From: Mycobacterium paraseoulense | GTDB lineage: Bacteria; Actinomycetota; Actinomycetes; Mycobacteriales; Mycobacteriaceae | Reading direction: 5' to 3' | Assembly: GCF_010731655.1 (NCBI RefSeq) | Contig: NZ_AP022619.1 | Coordinates: 2,666,001-2,730,000, forward strand | DNA length: 64,000 nucleotides | In this document: piece by piece, positions 1-11,263 of the stretch | How the letters are laid out: each line of letters opens with the position of its first letter | How positions within the stretch are numbered: the first letter of the stretch is position 1 | Translations under genes and position numbers: made by a program | The notes under the pieces: generated by a model | Told to the model about the DNA's origin: nothing | The model's input: the letters and a program-made list of their open reading frames with translations, nothing else | The model's database searches: none

Positions 1-30
1 CTGCCATCTCGCTCGCGCCTACACTCGGCG

Positions 31-1179
31 GTGATGTCCCCTCATGACACTGCCGACTTGAGCGCAGCAATCCGCACCGCACTGGGCAAGGTGATCGACC
101 CCGAACTACGGCGCCCCATCACCGAACTCGGGATGGTCAAGAGCATTGACACCGAGCCCGGCGGCGGCGTGCACGTGGCGATCTATCTGACCACCGCCGC
201 CTGCCCGAAGAAGACCGAGATCACCGACCGGGTCACCCAGGCCGTCTCCGACGTCCCGGGCACCGGGGCCGTGAAAGTCACCCTGGACGTGATGAACGAC
301 GAGCAGCGCACCGAACTGCGCAAGCAGTTGCGCGGCGATGCCCGCGAACCGGTCATCCCTTTCGCCCAGCCGAACTCGCTGACGCGGGTCTATGCGGTCG
401 CCTCCGGCAAGGGCGGGGTGGGGAAGTCCACCGTCACCGTCAACCTGGCCGCCGCGATGGCGGCCCGCGGCCTGTCGGTCGGCGTGCTCGACGCCGATAT
501 CCACGGCCACTCCATCCCGCGGATGATGGGCACCACCGACCGCCCCACGCAGGTCGAGTCGATGATCCTGCCGCCCATCGCGCATGAGGTGAAGGTCATC
601 TCCATCGCCCAGTTCACCGAGGGCAACACGCCGGTGGTGTGGCGCGGGCCGATGCTGCACCGGGCGCTGCAGCAATTCTTGGCCGACGTCTACTGGGGTG
701 ATCTGGACGTGCTGTTGCTGGATCTGCCGCCGGGCACCGGCGACATCGCGATCTCGGTGGCTCAGCTGATCCCCAGCGCCGAGATCTTGGTGGTGACGAC
801 TCCGCAGCTGGCCGCGGCCGAGGTCGCCGAGCGGGCGGGCAGCATCGCGATGCAAACCCGGCAGCGCATCGCCGGGGTGGTGGAGAACATGTCGGGTCTG
901 ACCCTCCCCGACGGCTCGACGATGCAGGTGTTCGGCGAGGGCGGCGGCCGGCAGGTGGCCGAACGCCTGTCCCGCGCGGTCGGTGCGGACGTGCCGCTGC
1001 TGGGCCAGATTCCGTTGGACCCCGCGCTGGTGGCCGCCGGCGATTCCGGCACCCCGATTGTGCTCAGCGCCCCCGACTCGCCCGCGGGCAAGGAATTGCG
1101 CAGCGTGGCCGACACCTTGTCATCGCGGCAGCGCGGATTGGCGGGCGTCTCACTCGGGCTCGATCCGACGCGACGCTAG
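31..1179 (+). CDS. mrp: Mrp/ApbC family iron-sulfur cluster carrier ATPase
   Basis: Mrp/NBP35-type P-loop ATPase, orthologue of M. tuberculosis Rv1229c, a cytosolic scaffold or carrier for Fe-S clusters. An N-terminal MIP18/DUF59 domain (about residues 10-90) precedes the ATPase. The deviant Walker A motif GKGGVGKS lies near residue 130, followed by the switch region LDADIHGHS and the DLPPGTGD motif near residue 235. The reading frame is full length (382 aa). GTG at 31 and ATG at 34 are both possible starts; no strong ribosome-binding site separates them. The gene converges on tatB across a tandem 58-bp repeat. The assignment of family and orthologue is from protein recognition; the cluster-carrier role is family knowledge. 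Confidence 0.95.
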   Translation: MMSPHDTADLSAAIRTALGKVIDPELRRPITELGMVKSIDTEPGGGVHVAIYLTTAACPKKTEITDRVTQAVSDVPGTGAVKVTLDVMNDEQRTELRKQLRGDAREPVIPFAQPNSLTRVYAVASGKGGVGKSTVTVNLAAAMAARGLSVGVLDADIHGHSIPRMMGTTDRPTQVESMILPPIAHEVKVISIAQFTEGNTPVVWRGPMLHRALQQFLADVYWGDLDVLLLDLPPGTGDIAISVAQLIPSAEILVVTTPQLAAAEVAERAGSIAMQTRQRIAGVVENMSGLTLPDGSTMQVFGEGGGRQVAERLSRAVGADVPLLGQIPLDPALVAAGDSGTPIVLSAPDSPAGKELRSVADTLSSRQRGLAGVSLGLDPTRR

Positions 1180-1293
1180 GCCTGATGGTGGCGACCCGCT
1201 TCGCCCGGCTTCGCCGCGCTTGCGATCGCCACGCGAGGCCTGATGGTGGCGACCCGCTTCGCCCGGCTTCGCCGCGCTTGCGATCGCCACGCT
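1178..1293. repeat. Tandem duplication of a 58-bp intergenic unit with internal inverted repeat
   Basis: Two nearly identical 58-bp copies (1178-1235 and 1236-1293) fill the gap between the convergent mrp and tatB stops. Each contains GTGGCGA near its start and TCGCCAC near its end, so each can fold as a hairpin around a run of GCTTCGCC-type repeats. It may act as a bidirectional transcription stop or be a dispersed mycobacterial repeat; copy number may vary between strains. Confidence 0.85.
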
Positions 1294-1699
1294 AGGTCGC
1301 GTCGGCGTCGAACGGCGCGGGGCCGGGGCGCCCGCCCGCAGGCGGTACGCCCAGTTGCGGCGGCGACGGCTCCGAAGGCGTGGCCGCAGCGCCGTTGGCC
1401 GGCCGGTCGAAGTTCCCGGTGAGGAAGGAATCGTCGCCGTCGAGCAGGTGCTTGGTCAGGGCGGCGCGCGGCGTCATCCCCCGCAGTCGCTGCAGTTCGC
1501 TGAGCGGAACGCGCAGGTCGTCGAACTCGGGCCCGAGGTCTTCGCGCAGCTGCGTGGTCACCCCGCTGAGGTAATCACGCGCCTGCCGCAGCGCGTCCGA
1601 CGTCCAGCGGATGGCACCGGGAAGCCGCTCGGGGCCGAGCACCACCAGCCCGACCACGACAAGGACCAGGATGTGTTCCCAGCTCAGGCTGCCGAACAT
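1292..1699 (-). CDS. tatB: Sec-independent protein translocase subunit TatB
   Basis: TatB of the twin-arginine export system, orthologue of Rv1224 (135 aa here, about 131 in M. tuberculosis). One N-terminal membrane helix (residues about 8-22, ending VVLGPERLP) carries the family's conserved F-G-x-x-E and GPERLP pattern. It is followed by an amphipathic helix and an acidic, Pro/Ala-rich tail. The start codon directly abuts the htrA stop (TAGATG), so the gene is probably translated from the sigE-rseA-htrA-tatB message. Tat export of folded cofactor-containing proteins is family knowledge. The stop codon lies inside the 58-bp repeat. Confidence 0.95.
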   Translation of the reverse strand: MFGSLSWEHILVLVVVGLVVLGPERLPGAIRWTSDALRQARDYLSGVTTQLREDLGPEFDDLRVPLSELQRLRGMTPRAALTKHLLDGDDSFLTGNFDRPANGAAATPSEPSPPQLGVPPAGGRPGPAPFDADAT

Positions 1700-3379
<1,680 letters not shown>

Positions 3380-3413
3380 TCAGCCACGGGGGGTTCGACG
3401 AGAAGGTGCCGAG

Positions 3414-3806
3414 CTACGGACGCTTGCGCTGCTCACGGGCATCGCGGTCAGCAAATCGGTCCGCCCGGGCGGTCGCGTCGTCGGGCGAATCGTAAGGAAT
3501 CTCGGCGAGCATCCCGAGCAGCGTGCTCGGGATACGAATCGGGTGCGAGTCGCGCAGCGCCGCCCGGGCCCGGCTCTGATCGTCGACCTCGGCCGCGCAC
3601 TGCGGGCACAGCGACAGGTGATGCGCCGCCCTCAGGTGCGCGTTCATGCGCAGCTCACCGTCGACGAAGGCCGCGATGGCCTCGACGGAAAGGTGCTCGG
3701 TGGAGCCGAACTGGCGCGGCGCGCCGACGGGCGCATCGCTCTGGGAGGCGAACTGAGCGGGAAGCCAGGAGAACGCGCGTCGGAAGACATGTCCTCGATC
3801 GGCCAT
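3414..3806 (-). CDS. rseA: Anti-sigma-E factor RseA
   Basis: Zinc-associated anti-sigma factor that holds SigE inactive, orthologue of Rv1222. The ZAS signature is intact: a His in an H-x3-C-x2-C arrangement (HHLSLCPQC, residues about 61-69). The protein is soluble and short (130 aa), with no membrane helix. The start ATG has GAAAGGACC upstream. It lies between sigE and htrA on the same strand, as expected for a sigma/anti-sigma pair. Regulated degradation through phosphorylation and ClpC is known for the M. tuberculosis protein; whether it applies here is inference. Confidence 0.93.
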   Translation of the reverse strand: MADRGHVFRRAFSWLPAQFASQSDAPVGAPRQFGSTEHLSVEAIAAFVDGELRMNAHLRAAHHLSLCPQCAAEVDDQSRARAALRDSHPIRIPSTLLGMLAEIPYDSPDDATARADRFADRDAREQRKRP

Positions 3807-3939
3807 GACCGGGTCCTTTCGTTGCGCCTACCCCTCGAATGTAGCGCGGGGCGGTGCGCAATACCGCGTCAACAGACGGCAAAGCCGCTGGCTCGTCGCG
3901 GGCCGCGAACCCGGCTGCGGTGGTGCGAGCGCTCTTCGC

Positions 3940-4707
3940 CTACGCCGACTGGGCGTGCAGCGTGTCTCGCCCGGGACCGAGTTCGGGCTGCGCGGCCAGG
4001 TAGTCGCGCAACGCCTGACGTCCACGGTGAATACGGCTGCGCACTGTTCCCAGCTTCACGCCCAGCGTCGCGCCGATCTCCTCGTAGGACAGGCCCTCGA
4101 TGTCACACAGCACGACCGCGGCGCGGAACTCCGGCGGCAGCGAATCCAGCGCCGCCTGCAGATCGGGTCCAAGCCGTGAATCGTGGTAGATCTCCTCGGG
4201 ATTGGGCTCGTCGGCGGGCACCCGCTCGTAGTCCTCGGGCAGCGCCTCCATCCGGATGCGGGCGCGACGGCGAACCATGTCGAGGAACAGGTTGGTGGTG
4301 ATGCGGTGCAGCCAGCCTTCGAACGTTCCCGGCTGGTAGTTCTGCACCGACCGGAAAACCCGGATGAACGTTTCCTGGGTCAGGTCCTCCGCGTCCTGTT
4401 GATTGCCGGCGAGGCGGTAGGCCAGCCGGTACACCCGGTCGGCGTGCTGGCGCACCAGCTCGTCCCACGAGGGCATCGTGGACTTGTCCCCGGTCGCGTC
4501 GAACACCGCGGTGCCCTGCAACCCGTCGGCCGGCTCCACCCACTCGTCGGTGGGGCAGTCCTGCGCGTGCGACATGCTGGTCGGGCCCAAAAGCGTGGTG
4601 ATGATCAGATCCTCCGAATCCGCCCTGCCGAAAAGCGACACGTCGTCACCGACGGCAACACGTGGCCGCCAGTCCCTATTCCCCTGCCAACGCGCTCCGC
4701 GATCCAT
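3940..4707 (-). CDS. sigE: ECF RNA polymerase sigma factor SigE
   Basis: Group 4 (ECF) sigma factor for surface and envelope stress, orthologue of Rv1221. Region 2 includes [26 protein letters not shown] and [11 protein letters not shown]; region 4 includes [22 protein letters not shown] and the recognition helix region [11 protein letters not shown]. The open frame extends to 4785, but ATG at 4707 gives a 255-aa product, close to the 257-aa orthologue. No strong ribosome-binding site marks it, and shorter isoforms are known in M. tuberculosis. It heads the sigE-rseA-htrA-tatB operon. Confidence 0.93.
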   Translation of the reverse strand: MDRGARWQGNRDWRPRVAVGDDVSLFGRADSEDLIITTLLGPTSMSHAQDCPTDEWVEPADGLQGTAVFDATGDKSTMPSWDELVRQHADRVYRLAYRLAGNQQDAEDLTQETFIRVFRSVQNYQPGTFEGWLHRITTNLFLDMVRRRARIRMEALPEDYERVPADEPNPEEIYHDSRLGPDLQAALDSLPPEFRAAVVLCDIEGLSYEEIGATLGVKLGTVRSRIHRGRQALRDYLAAQPELGPGRDTLHAQSA

Positions 4708-4751
4708 AGGGACACCGTCGCGTATCGGCGTATGTGCGATATATGAGCAAT

Positions 4752-4768
4752 CTGAGCTGAGCCTGAGA
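4752..4768 (-). promoter_or_regulatory. CTCAG direct repeats upstream of sigE (candidate MprA box)
   Basis: On the minus strand the leader of sigE contains TCTCAGGCTCAGCTCAG, i.e. closely spaced CTCAG direct repeats about 45-60 nt upstream of the chosen start. MprA of mycobacteria binds loosely conserved direct repeats of this kind and controls sigE in M. tuberculosis. The match is by eye only. Confidence 0.4.
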
Positions 4769-4909
4769 AACCGGATCGTTACCATTGCTGTGCTGGACGT
4801 ATCCGCAGCGGGGTGAAGTTCAACGCAGCGGTGTCGCCGGGCGTGTCGTGACGCTGCAGCTTAGGCGCGCCACGCGGGGGTGCGCAACGAAGTGGAATAC
4901 GCTGCGGGC

Positions 4910-5578
4910 ATGGACGGCACCGACGCAGAAACCCCCGGCCAGCCGGCGCCCAGTCGAGCCGAATCCCTCTTCGCGCACGCCGAGGCGTCGATTTCAGAGG
5001 ACGCGCTGCTGGCGGCTGCCCGCGAGCGTGCGATGGACATCGGCGCGGGAGCGGTGACGCCGGCGGTGGGTGCGCTGCTGAGCCTGCTGACCAAGCTGAG
5101 CGGCGGCAAAGCCGTCGCCGAGGTGGGTACCGGCGCCGGGGTCAGCGGGCTATGGCTCTTGTCCGGCATGAGCGACGACGGCGTCTTGACGACGATCGAC
5201 ATCGAGCCGGAGTATCTGCGGCTCGCCAAGCAGGCGTTCTCCGAAGCCGGGATCGGGCAGTCGCGCACCAGGCTGATCAGCGGCCGGGCCCAAGAGGTCC
5301 TCACCCGGCTGGCAGACGCGTCCTACGACCTCGTGTTCGTCGACGCCGACCCCGTTGACCAGCCCAACTACGTCGTGGAGGGCGTGCGGTTGCTGCGACC
5401 CGGCGGCGTCATCGTCGTGCACCGGGCCGCCCTCGGCGGCCGCGCCGGCGACCCCGCCGCCCGCGACGCCGAGGTGGTCGCGGTGCGGGAAGCGGCACGA
5501 CTGATCGCCGAGGACGAGCGGCTCACCCCGGCGCTGGTGCCGCTCGGCGACGGCATTTTGGCCGCGGTCCGCGACTAG
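4910..5578 (+). CDS. SAM-dependent O-methyltransferase (Rv1220c family)
   Basis: Class I SAM-dependent O-methyltransferase of the CCoAOMT-like family, orthologue of Rv1220c. The SAM-binding glycine motif is [14 protein letters not shown] (about residues 65-78), followed by an acidic ribose-binding strand (TTIDIEPE). DLVFVDADP is the usual metal/active-site region. ATG at 4910 is preferred over the upstream GTG at 4880 because it matches the orthologue start; the product is 222 aa. It is divergent from sigE across a short region, as in M. tuberculosis. The substrate is unknown. Confidence 0.88.
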   Translation: MDGTDAETPGQPAPSRAESLFAHAEASISEDALLAAARERAMDIGAGAVTPAVGALLSLLTKLSGGKAVAEVGTGAGVSGLWLLSGMSDDGVLTTIDIEPEYLRLAKQAFSEAGIGQSRTRLISGRAQEVLTRLADASYDLVFVDADPVDQPNYVVEGVRLLRPGGVIVVHRAALGGRAGDPAARDAEVVAVREAARLIAEDERLTPALVPLGDGILAAVRD

Positions 5579-5624
5579 TTCGGGCCTTTACGAATTCTTG
5601 ACGCGGCACCTCCTTGACTTGCGA

Positions 5625-5660
5625 CTGAACACACGTTTAGTGTCCTGAACATGCGTTCAG
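5625..5660. promoter_or_regulatory. Two tandem 16-bp palindromic operators for the TetR gene
   Basis: CTGAAC-ATGC-GTTCAG (5645-5660) is a perfect inverted repeat that overlaps the ATG of the tetR gene. CTGAAC-ACAC-GTTTAG (5625-5640) is a near-perfect copy exactly 20 bp upstream, two helical turns away. A TTGACT hexamer at 5614 could serve as a -35 site, which would place transcription start at or near the ATG. Autoregulation by the TetR protein is the simplest reading; Rv1219c is known to bind upstream of its own operon. Confidence 0.85.
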
Positions 5661-6301
5661 CCGACCTGACCGCCGCCGCCCGGATCCGGGACGCGGCCAT
5701 CGAGCAGTTCGGCGAGCACGGGTTCGGCGTGGGGCTGCGCGCGATCGCCGAAGCGGCGGGGGTGAGCGCCGCGCTGGTGATCCACCACTTCGGCTCCAAG
5801 GACGGCCTGCGCAAGGCGTGCGACGACTACATCGCCGAAGAGATCCGCACCAGCAAGTCCGAGGCGCTCAAGTCCAATGACCCCGCCACGTGGTTCGCGC
5901 AGATGGCAGAGATCGAGTCGTACGCGCCGATGATGGCCTACCTGGTTCGCAGCATGCAGTCCGGCGGCGAGCTGGCGAACATGTTGTGGCGCAGGATGAT
6001 CGACAACGCCGAGGAGTACCTCGACGAGGGCGTGCGCGCCGGCACGATAAAGCCGAGTCGGGACCCGCGCGCCCGGGCCCGGTATCTGGGCATCACCGGC
6101 GGCGGCGGCTTTCTGCTCTATCTGCAGATGCACGACACGCCAACGGATGTCCGGGCGGTCCTGCGCGATTACGCCCGCGAGATGGTGCTGCCCGCGCTGG
6201 AGATCTACACCGAAGGACTGATGGTCGACCGCACCATGTACGACGCATTCCTGGCCGCAGAAGATGCCGCAGAAGATCAAGGAGAAACCCATGCCGGTTG
6301 A
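5651..6301 (+). CDS. TetR family repressor of the ABC exporter operon
   Basis: TetR-type repressor, orthologue of Rv1219c (216 aa). The N-terminal helix-turn-helix spans about residues 8-55, with [26 protein letters not shown] as the DNA-binding core. The C-terminal ligand domain is helical. The start codon is embedded in the downstream operator, leaving no room for a ribosome-binding site, so a leaderless message is likely. The stop overlaps the ABC ATPase start by several bases, making a three-gene operon. The inducing ligand is unknown. Confidence 0.92.
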   Translation: MRSADLTAAARIRDAAIEQFGEHGFGVGLRAIAEAAGVSAALVIHHFGSKDGLRKACDDYIAEEIRTSKSEALKSNDPATWFAQMAEIESYAPMMAYLVRSMQSGGELANMLWRRMIDNAEEYLDEGVRAGTIKPSRDPRARARYLGITGGGGFLLYLQMHDTPTDVRAVLRDYAREMVLPALEIYTEGLMVDRTMYDAFLAAEDAAEDQGETHAG

Positions 6302-7205
6302 CAATGTCGCGCCCATCGAAATCCGATGCTTGACAAAGAACTTCGGGACGGTCCGTGCGTTGGACGGTCTCGACCTCACCGTGCGCGAAGGTGAAGTGCA
6401 CGGCTTCCTCGGCCCCAACGGCGCCGGGAAGTCGACGACCATCCGCATCCTGCTGGGTCTGGTCAAGGCGGACGGCGGCAGCGTGCGGCTCTTGGGCGGC
6501 GACCCGTGGACCGACGCGGTGGAACTGCACCGCCAGATCGCCTACGTGCCAGGCGATGTCACACTGTGGCCGACGCTGACCGGCGGCGAGACCATCGACA
6601 TGCTGGCCCGCATGCGCGGTGGCATCGACCTTCGGCGTCGCGCCGAGCTGATCGAGCGCTTCGACCTCGACCCGCACAAAAAGGCACGGACCTATTCCAA
6701 GGGCAACCGGCAGAAAGTCTCCCTGATCTCCGCCTTCTCGTCGCGGGCCCGCCTGCTGCTCTTGGACGAGCCCAGCAGCGGCCTGGACCCGTTGATGGAG
6801 AACGTGTTTCAGCAGTGCGTCGCCGAGTCGCGCGACCGGGGTGCGACGGTCTTGTTGTCCAGTCACATCCTGGCCGAGACCGAAGCGCTGTGCGAAAGGG
6901 TGACCATCATCCGCGCCGGCAAGACCATCGAGAGCGGTTCGCTGGACTCGATGCGGCATCTCAGCCGCACTTCGATCAAGGCCGAAATGACCGGCGACCC
7001 CGGCGATCTCACCCGGATCAAAGGCGTGGAGGACGTCAGCGTGGAGGGCAACACGGTGCGCGCCCAGGTCGACGGCGAAAGCCTGGGGGAACTGATCCGG
7101 GCCCTCGGCGACGCCGGCGTGCGCAGCCTCGTCAGCCAGCCCCCGACGCTCGAGGAACTCTTCCTGCGCCACTACGACACGACGGAGAAGGTGTCGGCAT
7201 CATGA
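6291..7205 (+). CDS. ABC transporter ATP-binding protein (Rv1218c type)
   Basis: ATPase subunit of a drug-export ABC transporter, orthologue of Rv1218c. It shows Walker [10 protein letters not shown], a signature-like [11 protein letters not shown], Walker [14 protein letters not shown] and the H-loop SSHILAE. ATG at 6291 is chosen because AAGGAG lies just upstream; it overlaps the tetR stop. The stop overlaps the next start (ATGA at 7202). In M. tuberculosis Rv1217c-Rv1218c contributes to efflux of several drugs; substrates here are inferred only. Confidence 0.93.
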   Translation: MPVDNVAPIEIRCLTKNFGTVRALDGLDLTVREGEVHGFLGPNGAGKSTTIRILLGLVKADGGSVRLLGGDPWTDAVELHRQIAYVPGDVTLWPTLTGGETIDMLARMRGGIDLRRRAELIERFDLDPHKKARTYSKGNRQKVSLISAFSSRARLLLLDEPSSGLDPLMENVFQQCVAESRDRGATVLLSSHILAETEALCERVTIIRAGKTIESGSLDSMRHLSRTSIKAEMTGDPGDLTRIKGVEDVSVEGNTVRAQVDGESLGELIRALGDAGVRSLVSQPPTLEELFLRHYDTTEKVSAS

Positions 7206-8845
7206 GCACCGCAACCTTGGACCGGTCACACCGTCCGGCCCACCCCGCCCCGCCCCGCCGGCCGAACTTCGCGGGAACGCTCGGGATGTTGCGGCTCTAC
7301 GTGCGCCGCGACCGGATCTCGCTGCCGCTGTGGGTGTTGCTGCTGTCGGTACCGCTGGCAACGGTGTACGTCGGCAGCATCGAAAAGGTCTACCCCACGC
7401 AGGCCGCCCGCGCCGGGTTCGCCGCCTCCATCATGGCGAGCCCCGCACAGCGCGCGCTCTACGGGCACGTCTACAACGACAGCCTTGGGGCCGTTGGAAT
7501 TTGGAAAGCCGGCATGTTCCACTTGCTGATCTCGGTGGCCGTCATCCTGACCGTCATCCGCCACACCCGCGCTGACGAGGAAGCCGGGCGGACCGAACTC
7601 CTGGACTCGACGGCGGTCGGCCGCTACGCCAGCCTCAGCGCCGCGCTGCTGTTGTCCTTCGGCGCCAGCATCGCCACCGGCGTCATCGGCGCGGCGGGGC
7701 TGCTCACCACCGACGTCGCCCCGGCCGGGTCGCTCGCCTTCGGCGCCGCGCTGGCCTGCTCCGGCCTGGTGTTCACCGCCGTCGCCGCGGTGACCGCGCA
7801 GTTGTCGCCGAGCGCGCGATCTGCCCGCGGTGCCGCATTCGCGGTCCTGGCGGCCGCGTTCACACTGCGCGCCCTCGGTGACGCGGGTTCCGGCGCGCTG
7901 TCGTGGCTCTCGCCGCTGGGATGGTCGCTGCAAGTCCGGCCCTACGCTGGTGACCACTGGGCGGTGCTGGCGCTGCATCTGGCGACGACCGTCGCGCTCA
8001 CCGCGGTCGCGTATCGGCTGCTGGCCGGCCGCGACGTCGGCGCCGGGCTCTTCGCCGAACGTCCCGGCCCCGGCTCCGCCGCGCCGGCGCTGGGCCACGT
8101 GTCCGGGCTGGCGTGGCGGCTGGATCGCGGCGCCCTCCTGCTCTGGACGGTGGGGCTCTGCCTCTATGGCGTCCTGATGGGCAGCGTGGTGAACGGCATC
8201 GGTGCCGAGCTCGGCAACAGCAACGCCGCGCGCGACATCGTCGTCCGGATGGGCGGCACCAGCGCGTTGGCGGAGGCGTTCATCGCCGTCGCGTTCAGCA
8301 TGATGGGCATGGCGGCTGCAGCCTTCGCCATCTCGCTGACACTGCGGTCGCACCAGGAGGAAGCGGGCCAGCGGGCCGAAACGACCCTGGCCGGCGCGGT
8401 CTCCAGAACCCGTTGGCTGGCGAGCCACCTGCTGGCGGCGCTGCTCGGATCCGCGGCGGCGATGCTGGTCAGCGGCCTGGCCGGCGGACTCGTCTACGGC
8501 GCCGCCGCCGGCGACGTGGGCGGCAAGGTGGCCGTCGTGGTGGGAAGCGCGGCCGTCCAACTGCCCGCAGTCTGGCTGCTCTCCGCGGTGACGGTCGCGT
8601 TGTTCGGTCTCGCACCGCGATTCACGCCGGTGGCCTGGGGCGTGCTGGTCGGCTTCATCGCCTTGTACCTGATCGGCTCGTTGGCCGGGTTCCCGCAGTG
8701 GGTGCTCGACCTGGAACCATTCGCGCACATTCCCCGGGTCGGCGCGAGTTTCACCGGTGTCCCACTGCTTTGGTTGTTGGCCATTGACACCGGACTGGTT
8801 ACGCTCGGTGTCATGGCTTTCCGACGCCGCGATCTGCGTAGCTAG
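7202..8845 (+). CDS. ABC transporter permease (Rv1217c type)
   Basis: Large membrane subunit of the exporter, orthologue of Rv1217c (547 aa here, 548 there). It contains about 12 hydrophobic segments in two repeated halves, beginning with [17 protein letters not shown]; the family is tetronasin-type exporters. The reading frame is open far upstream, but ATG at 7202 overlaps the ATPase stop as ATGA and matches the orthologue. It functions with the preceding ATPase in the plasma membrane. The next gene starts 7 bp after the stop, so the operon probably continues. Confidence 0.93.
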   Translation: MSTATLDRSHRPAHPAPPRRPNFAGTLGMLRLYVRRDRISLPLWVLLLSVPLATVYVGSIEKVYPTQAARAGFAASIMASPAQRALYGHVYNDSLGAVGIWKAGMFHLLISVAVILTVIRHTRADEEAGRTELLDSTAVGRYASLSAALLLSFGASIATGVIGAAGLLTTDVAPAGSLAFGAALACSGLVFTAVAAVTAQLSPSARSARGAAFAVLAAAFTLRALGDAGSGALSWLSPLGWSLQVRPYAGDHWAVLALHLATTVALTAVAYRLLAGRDVGAGLFAERPGPGSAAPALGHVSGLAWRLDRGALLLWTVGLCLYGVLMGSVVNGIGAELGNSNAARDIVVRMGGTSALAEAFIAVAFSMMGMAAAAFAISLTLRSHQEEAGQRAETTLAGAVSRTRWLASHLLAALLGSAAAMLVSGLAGGLVYGAAAGDVGGKVAVVVGSAAVQLPAVWLLSAVTVALFGLAPRFTPVAWGVLVGFIALYLIGSLAGFPQWVLDLEPFAHIPRVGASFTGVPLLWLLAIDTGLVTLGVMAFRRRDLRS

Positions 8846-8852
8846 GAGCGTC

Positions 8853-9527
8853 GTGAAAACCGGTATTCGCGTGACGGCGACATCTGTCTGGGGGATCCTC
8901 TCTTTCGGATTGATCCTCTTTCTACCGGCCGGCACGTTCCGTTATTGGCAGGCATGGGTTTTCATCGCCGTGTTCATGGCGGCAACGCTCGTCCCGGTGA
9001 TCTACCTGGCGCGCAACAACCCGGCCGCCCTGCAGCGACGCATGAACGCCGGCCCGCGCGCCGAACCCCGGCCCGCGCAGAAGTTCATCATCACCGGCTC
9101 ATTCCTGACCCTGTTCGCAACGATGGTGGTCAGCGCGCTCGACCACCGGTTCGGCTGGTCGCCGGTGCCGGCGTGGCTGTCCATCGTCGGCGACGTCCTG
9201 GTGGCGACGGGACTCGGGGTCGCCATGCTGGTGATCGTCCAAAACGGTTATGCCGCAGCCACCGTCACCGTGGAGTCGGGCCAGACGCTGGTGTCCGACG
9301 GTCTCTATCGGTTCGTGCGCCACCCCATGTACGTCGGCAACGTGATCATGATGGTCGGCATGCCCTTGGCGCTCGGCTCCTACTGGGGGCTGCTGTTCAT
9401 CATTCCCGGTGGCCTCATGCTCGCGCTGCGCATCCTCGACGAGGAGAAGCTGCTCACCCAGGAGCTGCCCGGATACCAGGAATATCGGCAACGGGTGCGC
9501 TATCGGTTGGTGCCCTACCTCTGGTGA
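8853..9527 (+). CDS. Isoprenylcysteine methyltransferase-like membrane protein
   Basis: Membrane methyltransferase of the ICMT/phospholipid methyltransferase-like superfamily, likely Rv1216c orthologue (224 aa). Several transmembrane helices are visible. The C-terminal catalytic region contains RFVRHPMYVGN, then E in DEEKLL and YQEYRQRVRYR, which together form the SAM-binding signature (R-H-P-x-Y-x-G and E-E-x-x-L). GTG at 8853 is used because GGAG lies 5 nt upstream. It follows the ABC permease closely. The substrate is not predictable. Confidence 0.8.
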   Translation: MKTGIRVTATSVWGILSFGLILFLPAGTFRYWQAWVFIAVFMAATLVPVIYLARNNPAALQRRMNAGPRAEPRPAQKFIITGSFLTLFATMVVSALDHRFGWSPVPAWLSIVGDVLVATGLGVAMLVIVQNGYAAATVTVESGQTLVSDGLYRFVRHPMYVGNVIMMVGMPLALGSYWGLLFIIPGGLMLALRILDEEKLLTQELPGYQEYRQRVRYRLVPYLW

Positions 9528-9556
9528 CGCCCGGGCGGCCCGCCTAGGGTGTTCGC

Positions 9557-11263
9557 GTGGCCCGCAATCCCGCGCCCATTCGGGACCGGCCGTGGCGGCG
9601 GCCCGGGGCGCTTCGGTATGCAGCGGGCCGGCTGCGCGGCGTCGCCAAGCCGCCCGTCACGGTGACCGATCCGCCGGCCGGCCTGCACATCGAACGCGAC
9701 GTAGGTGTGCCGACCCGTGACGGAACAGTCCTGCGGCTCAACGTCTTCCGAGAGGCCGGAGGCACCGGCCGGCCGGTCATTCTGAGCATCCACCCCTACG
9801 GCAAGGACAATCTGCCGAAGCGGCGCCGCAACAGGTGGACCTTTTCGGCGCAGTACCGGATACTGCGCCAGCCGCAACCGGTGACCTTCTCGGCGCTGAC
9901 CGGCTGGGAGGCACCCGATCCGGCGTGGTGGGCCGCGCAGGGGTTCGTCGTGGTGAACGCCGACGCGCGGGGCTGCGGCCACTCCGAGGGCACCGGAAAG
10001 CTGTTGTCGCGCCAGGAGGCCGAGGACACCTATGACGTGGTGCAGTGGATCGCCGACCAGCCGTGGAGCGACGGACGGGTCGTCATGCTCGGGGTGTCGT
10101 ACCTGGCCATCAGCCAGTACGCCGTCGCGGCTTTGCAGCCGCCGGCCCTGCGGGCCATCTGCCCCTGGGAAGGCTTCACCGACGCCTACCGCGACCTGAC
10201 TTTCCCGGGCGGCGTCCGGGAGCGGGGCTTCACCCGGATGTGGTCTCGGCTCGTGCGACGCCGCACGCGGCAGGCCTACGACCTGGAGCGGATGCAGGAC
10301 GCCCATCCGCTGCACGACGAGTTCTGGCGCTCGCTGGTCCCTGACCTCTCGGCGATCAATGTGCCCATGCTGGTGTGCGGCAGCTTCTCGGACAACAATC
10401 TGCACGGCCGCGGCTCTCTGCGCGCGTTCATGGACACCGGCTCGGGCCACGCCCGCCTCTACACCCACCGCGCCGGCAAGTGGGCGACGTTCTACTCCGG
10501 CCCCGCCCTGGCCGAGCAGCTGAGGTTTTTCCGTGCCGTGCTGGACGGGTCGCCCGGCTCCCGCAGCGTTCGACTCGAGGTCCGCGAAGACCGCGACACC
10601 GTCGCCGCGGTCCGCGAAGAGGGCGAATGGCCGCTGGCGCGCACCCGCTGGCGGCCGCTGTATCTGGCCGGGGACGGCGCGCTGATCGCTGGGCGGCCAC
10701 CCATGGGCGGCCGCGTTGCCTTCGAATCACGTTCTGGGGCAGCATCTTTCAGCTGGACGATCCCCGCCGACGTCGAGTTGACCGGCCCGATGGCCGCGCG
10801 GTTGTGGGTCGGACTGGACGGGTGCGGCGACGCCAACCTGTTCGTCGGTGTGGAGAAGTGGCGCGACGGAAGGTTTGTCGCGTTCGAGGGGTCGTACGGC
10901 TACGGGCGCGACCGGGTGAGCACCGGCTGGCAGCGGGTCGCGTTGCGCGCGCTGGATCCCGACCTCTCGCGGCCGTGGGAACCCGTCGCGGCGTGCACCG
11001 ACCCGCAGCCCGTCCGCGCGCAGGAGGTCGTCGAGGTCAACGTCGCGCTGGGCCCGTCGGCGACCTTGTTCCGCGCCGGTGATCGCCTGCGGTTGGTGGT
11101 CGCGGGGCGCTGGTTGTGCCCCAGAAACCCGCTCACCGGTCAGCTCCCCAGCGCCTACGCCGGGTCGCCGCGCGGTCGGATCACGCTGCACTGGGGCCCG
11201 CAGCACGACGCGCACCTGCTGATCCCGGAGATTCCCGGCGCGAGCGCGGAGCGCCCCGGCTAG
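9557..11263 (+). CDS. CocE/NonD family alpha/beta hydrolase
   Basis: Serine hydrolase of the X-Pro dipeptidyl-peptidase/cocaine-esterase type, orthologue of Rv1215c (568 aa). The nucleophile lies in GVSYLAISQ (around residue 181). Candidate acid and His are in [11 protein letters not shown] and YTHRAGKW. The C-terminal half is the jelly-roll domain typical of the family ([16 protein letters not shown] onward). No signal peptide is evident. It converges with glgC, and the two coding regions overlap by 4 bp. The natural substrate is unknown. Confidence 0.85.
   Translation: MARNPAPIRDRPWRRPGALRYAAGRLRGVAKPPVTVTDPPAGLHIERDVGVPTRDGTVLRLNVFREAGGTGRPVILSIHPYGKDNLPKRRRNRWTFSAQYRILRQPQPVTFSALTGWEAPDPAWWAAQGFVVVNADARGCGHSEGTGKLLSRQEAEDTYDVVQWIADQPWSDGRVVMLGVSYLAISQYAVAALQPPALRAICPWEGFTDAYRDLTFPGGVRERGFTRMWSRLVRRRTRQAYDLERMQDAHPLHDEFWRSLVPDLSAINVPMLVCGSFSDNNLHGRGSLRAFMDTGSGHARLYTHRAGKWATFYSGPALAEQLRFFRAVLDGSPGSRSVRLEVREDRDTVAAVREEGEWPLARTRWRPLYLAGDGALIAGRPPMGGRVAFESRSGAASFSWTIPADVELTGPMAARLWVGLDGCGDANLFVGVEKWRDGRFVAFEGSYGYGRDRVSTGWQRVALRALDPDLSRPWEPVAACTDPQPVRAQEVVEVNVALGPSATLFRAGDRLRLVVAGRWLCPRNPLTGQLPSAYAGSPRGRITLHWGPQHDAHLLIPEIPGASAERPG

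Noticed and set aside
6506..7201. Plus-strand frame upstream of the ABC permease start, overlapping the ATPase
   Set aside because: It is out of frame with the real ATPase and the orthologous permease starts at 7202, where ATGA overlap occurs.
7226..8935. 569-aa minus-strand ORF opposite the permease
   Set aside because: Typical high-GC antisense shadow; composition is Arg/Gln/Asp-rich with no family motif, and the plus-strand permease is certain.
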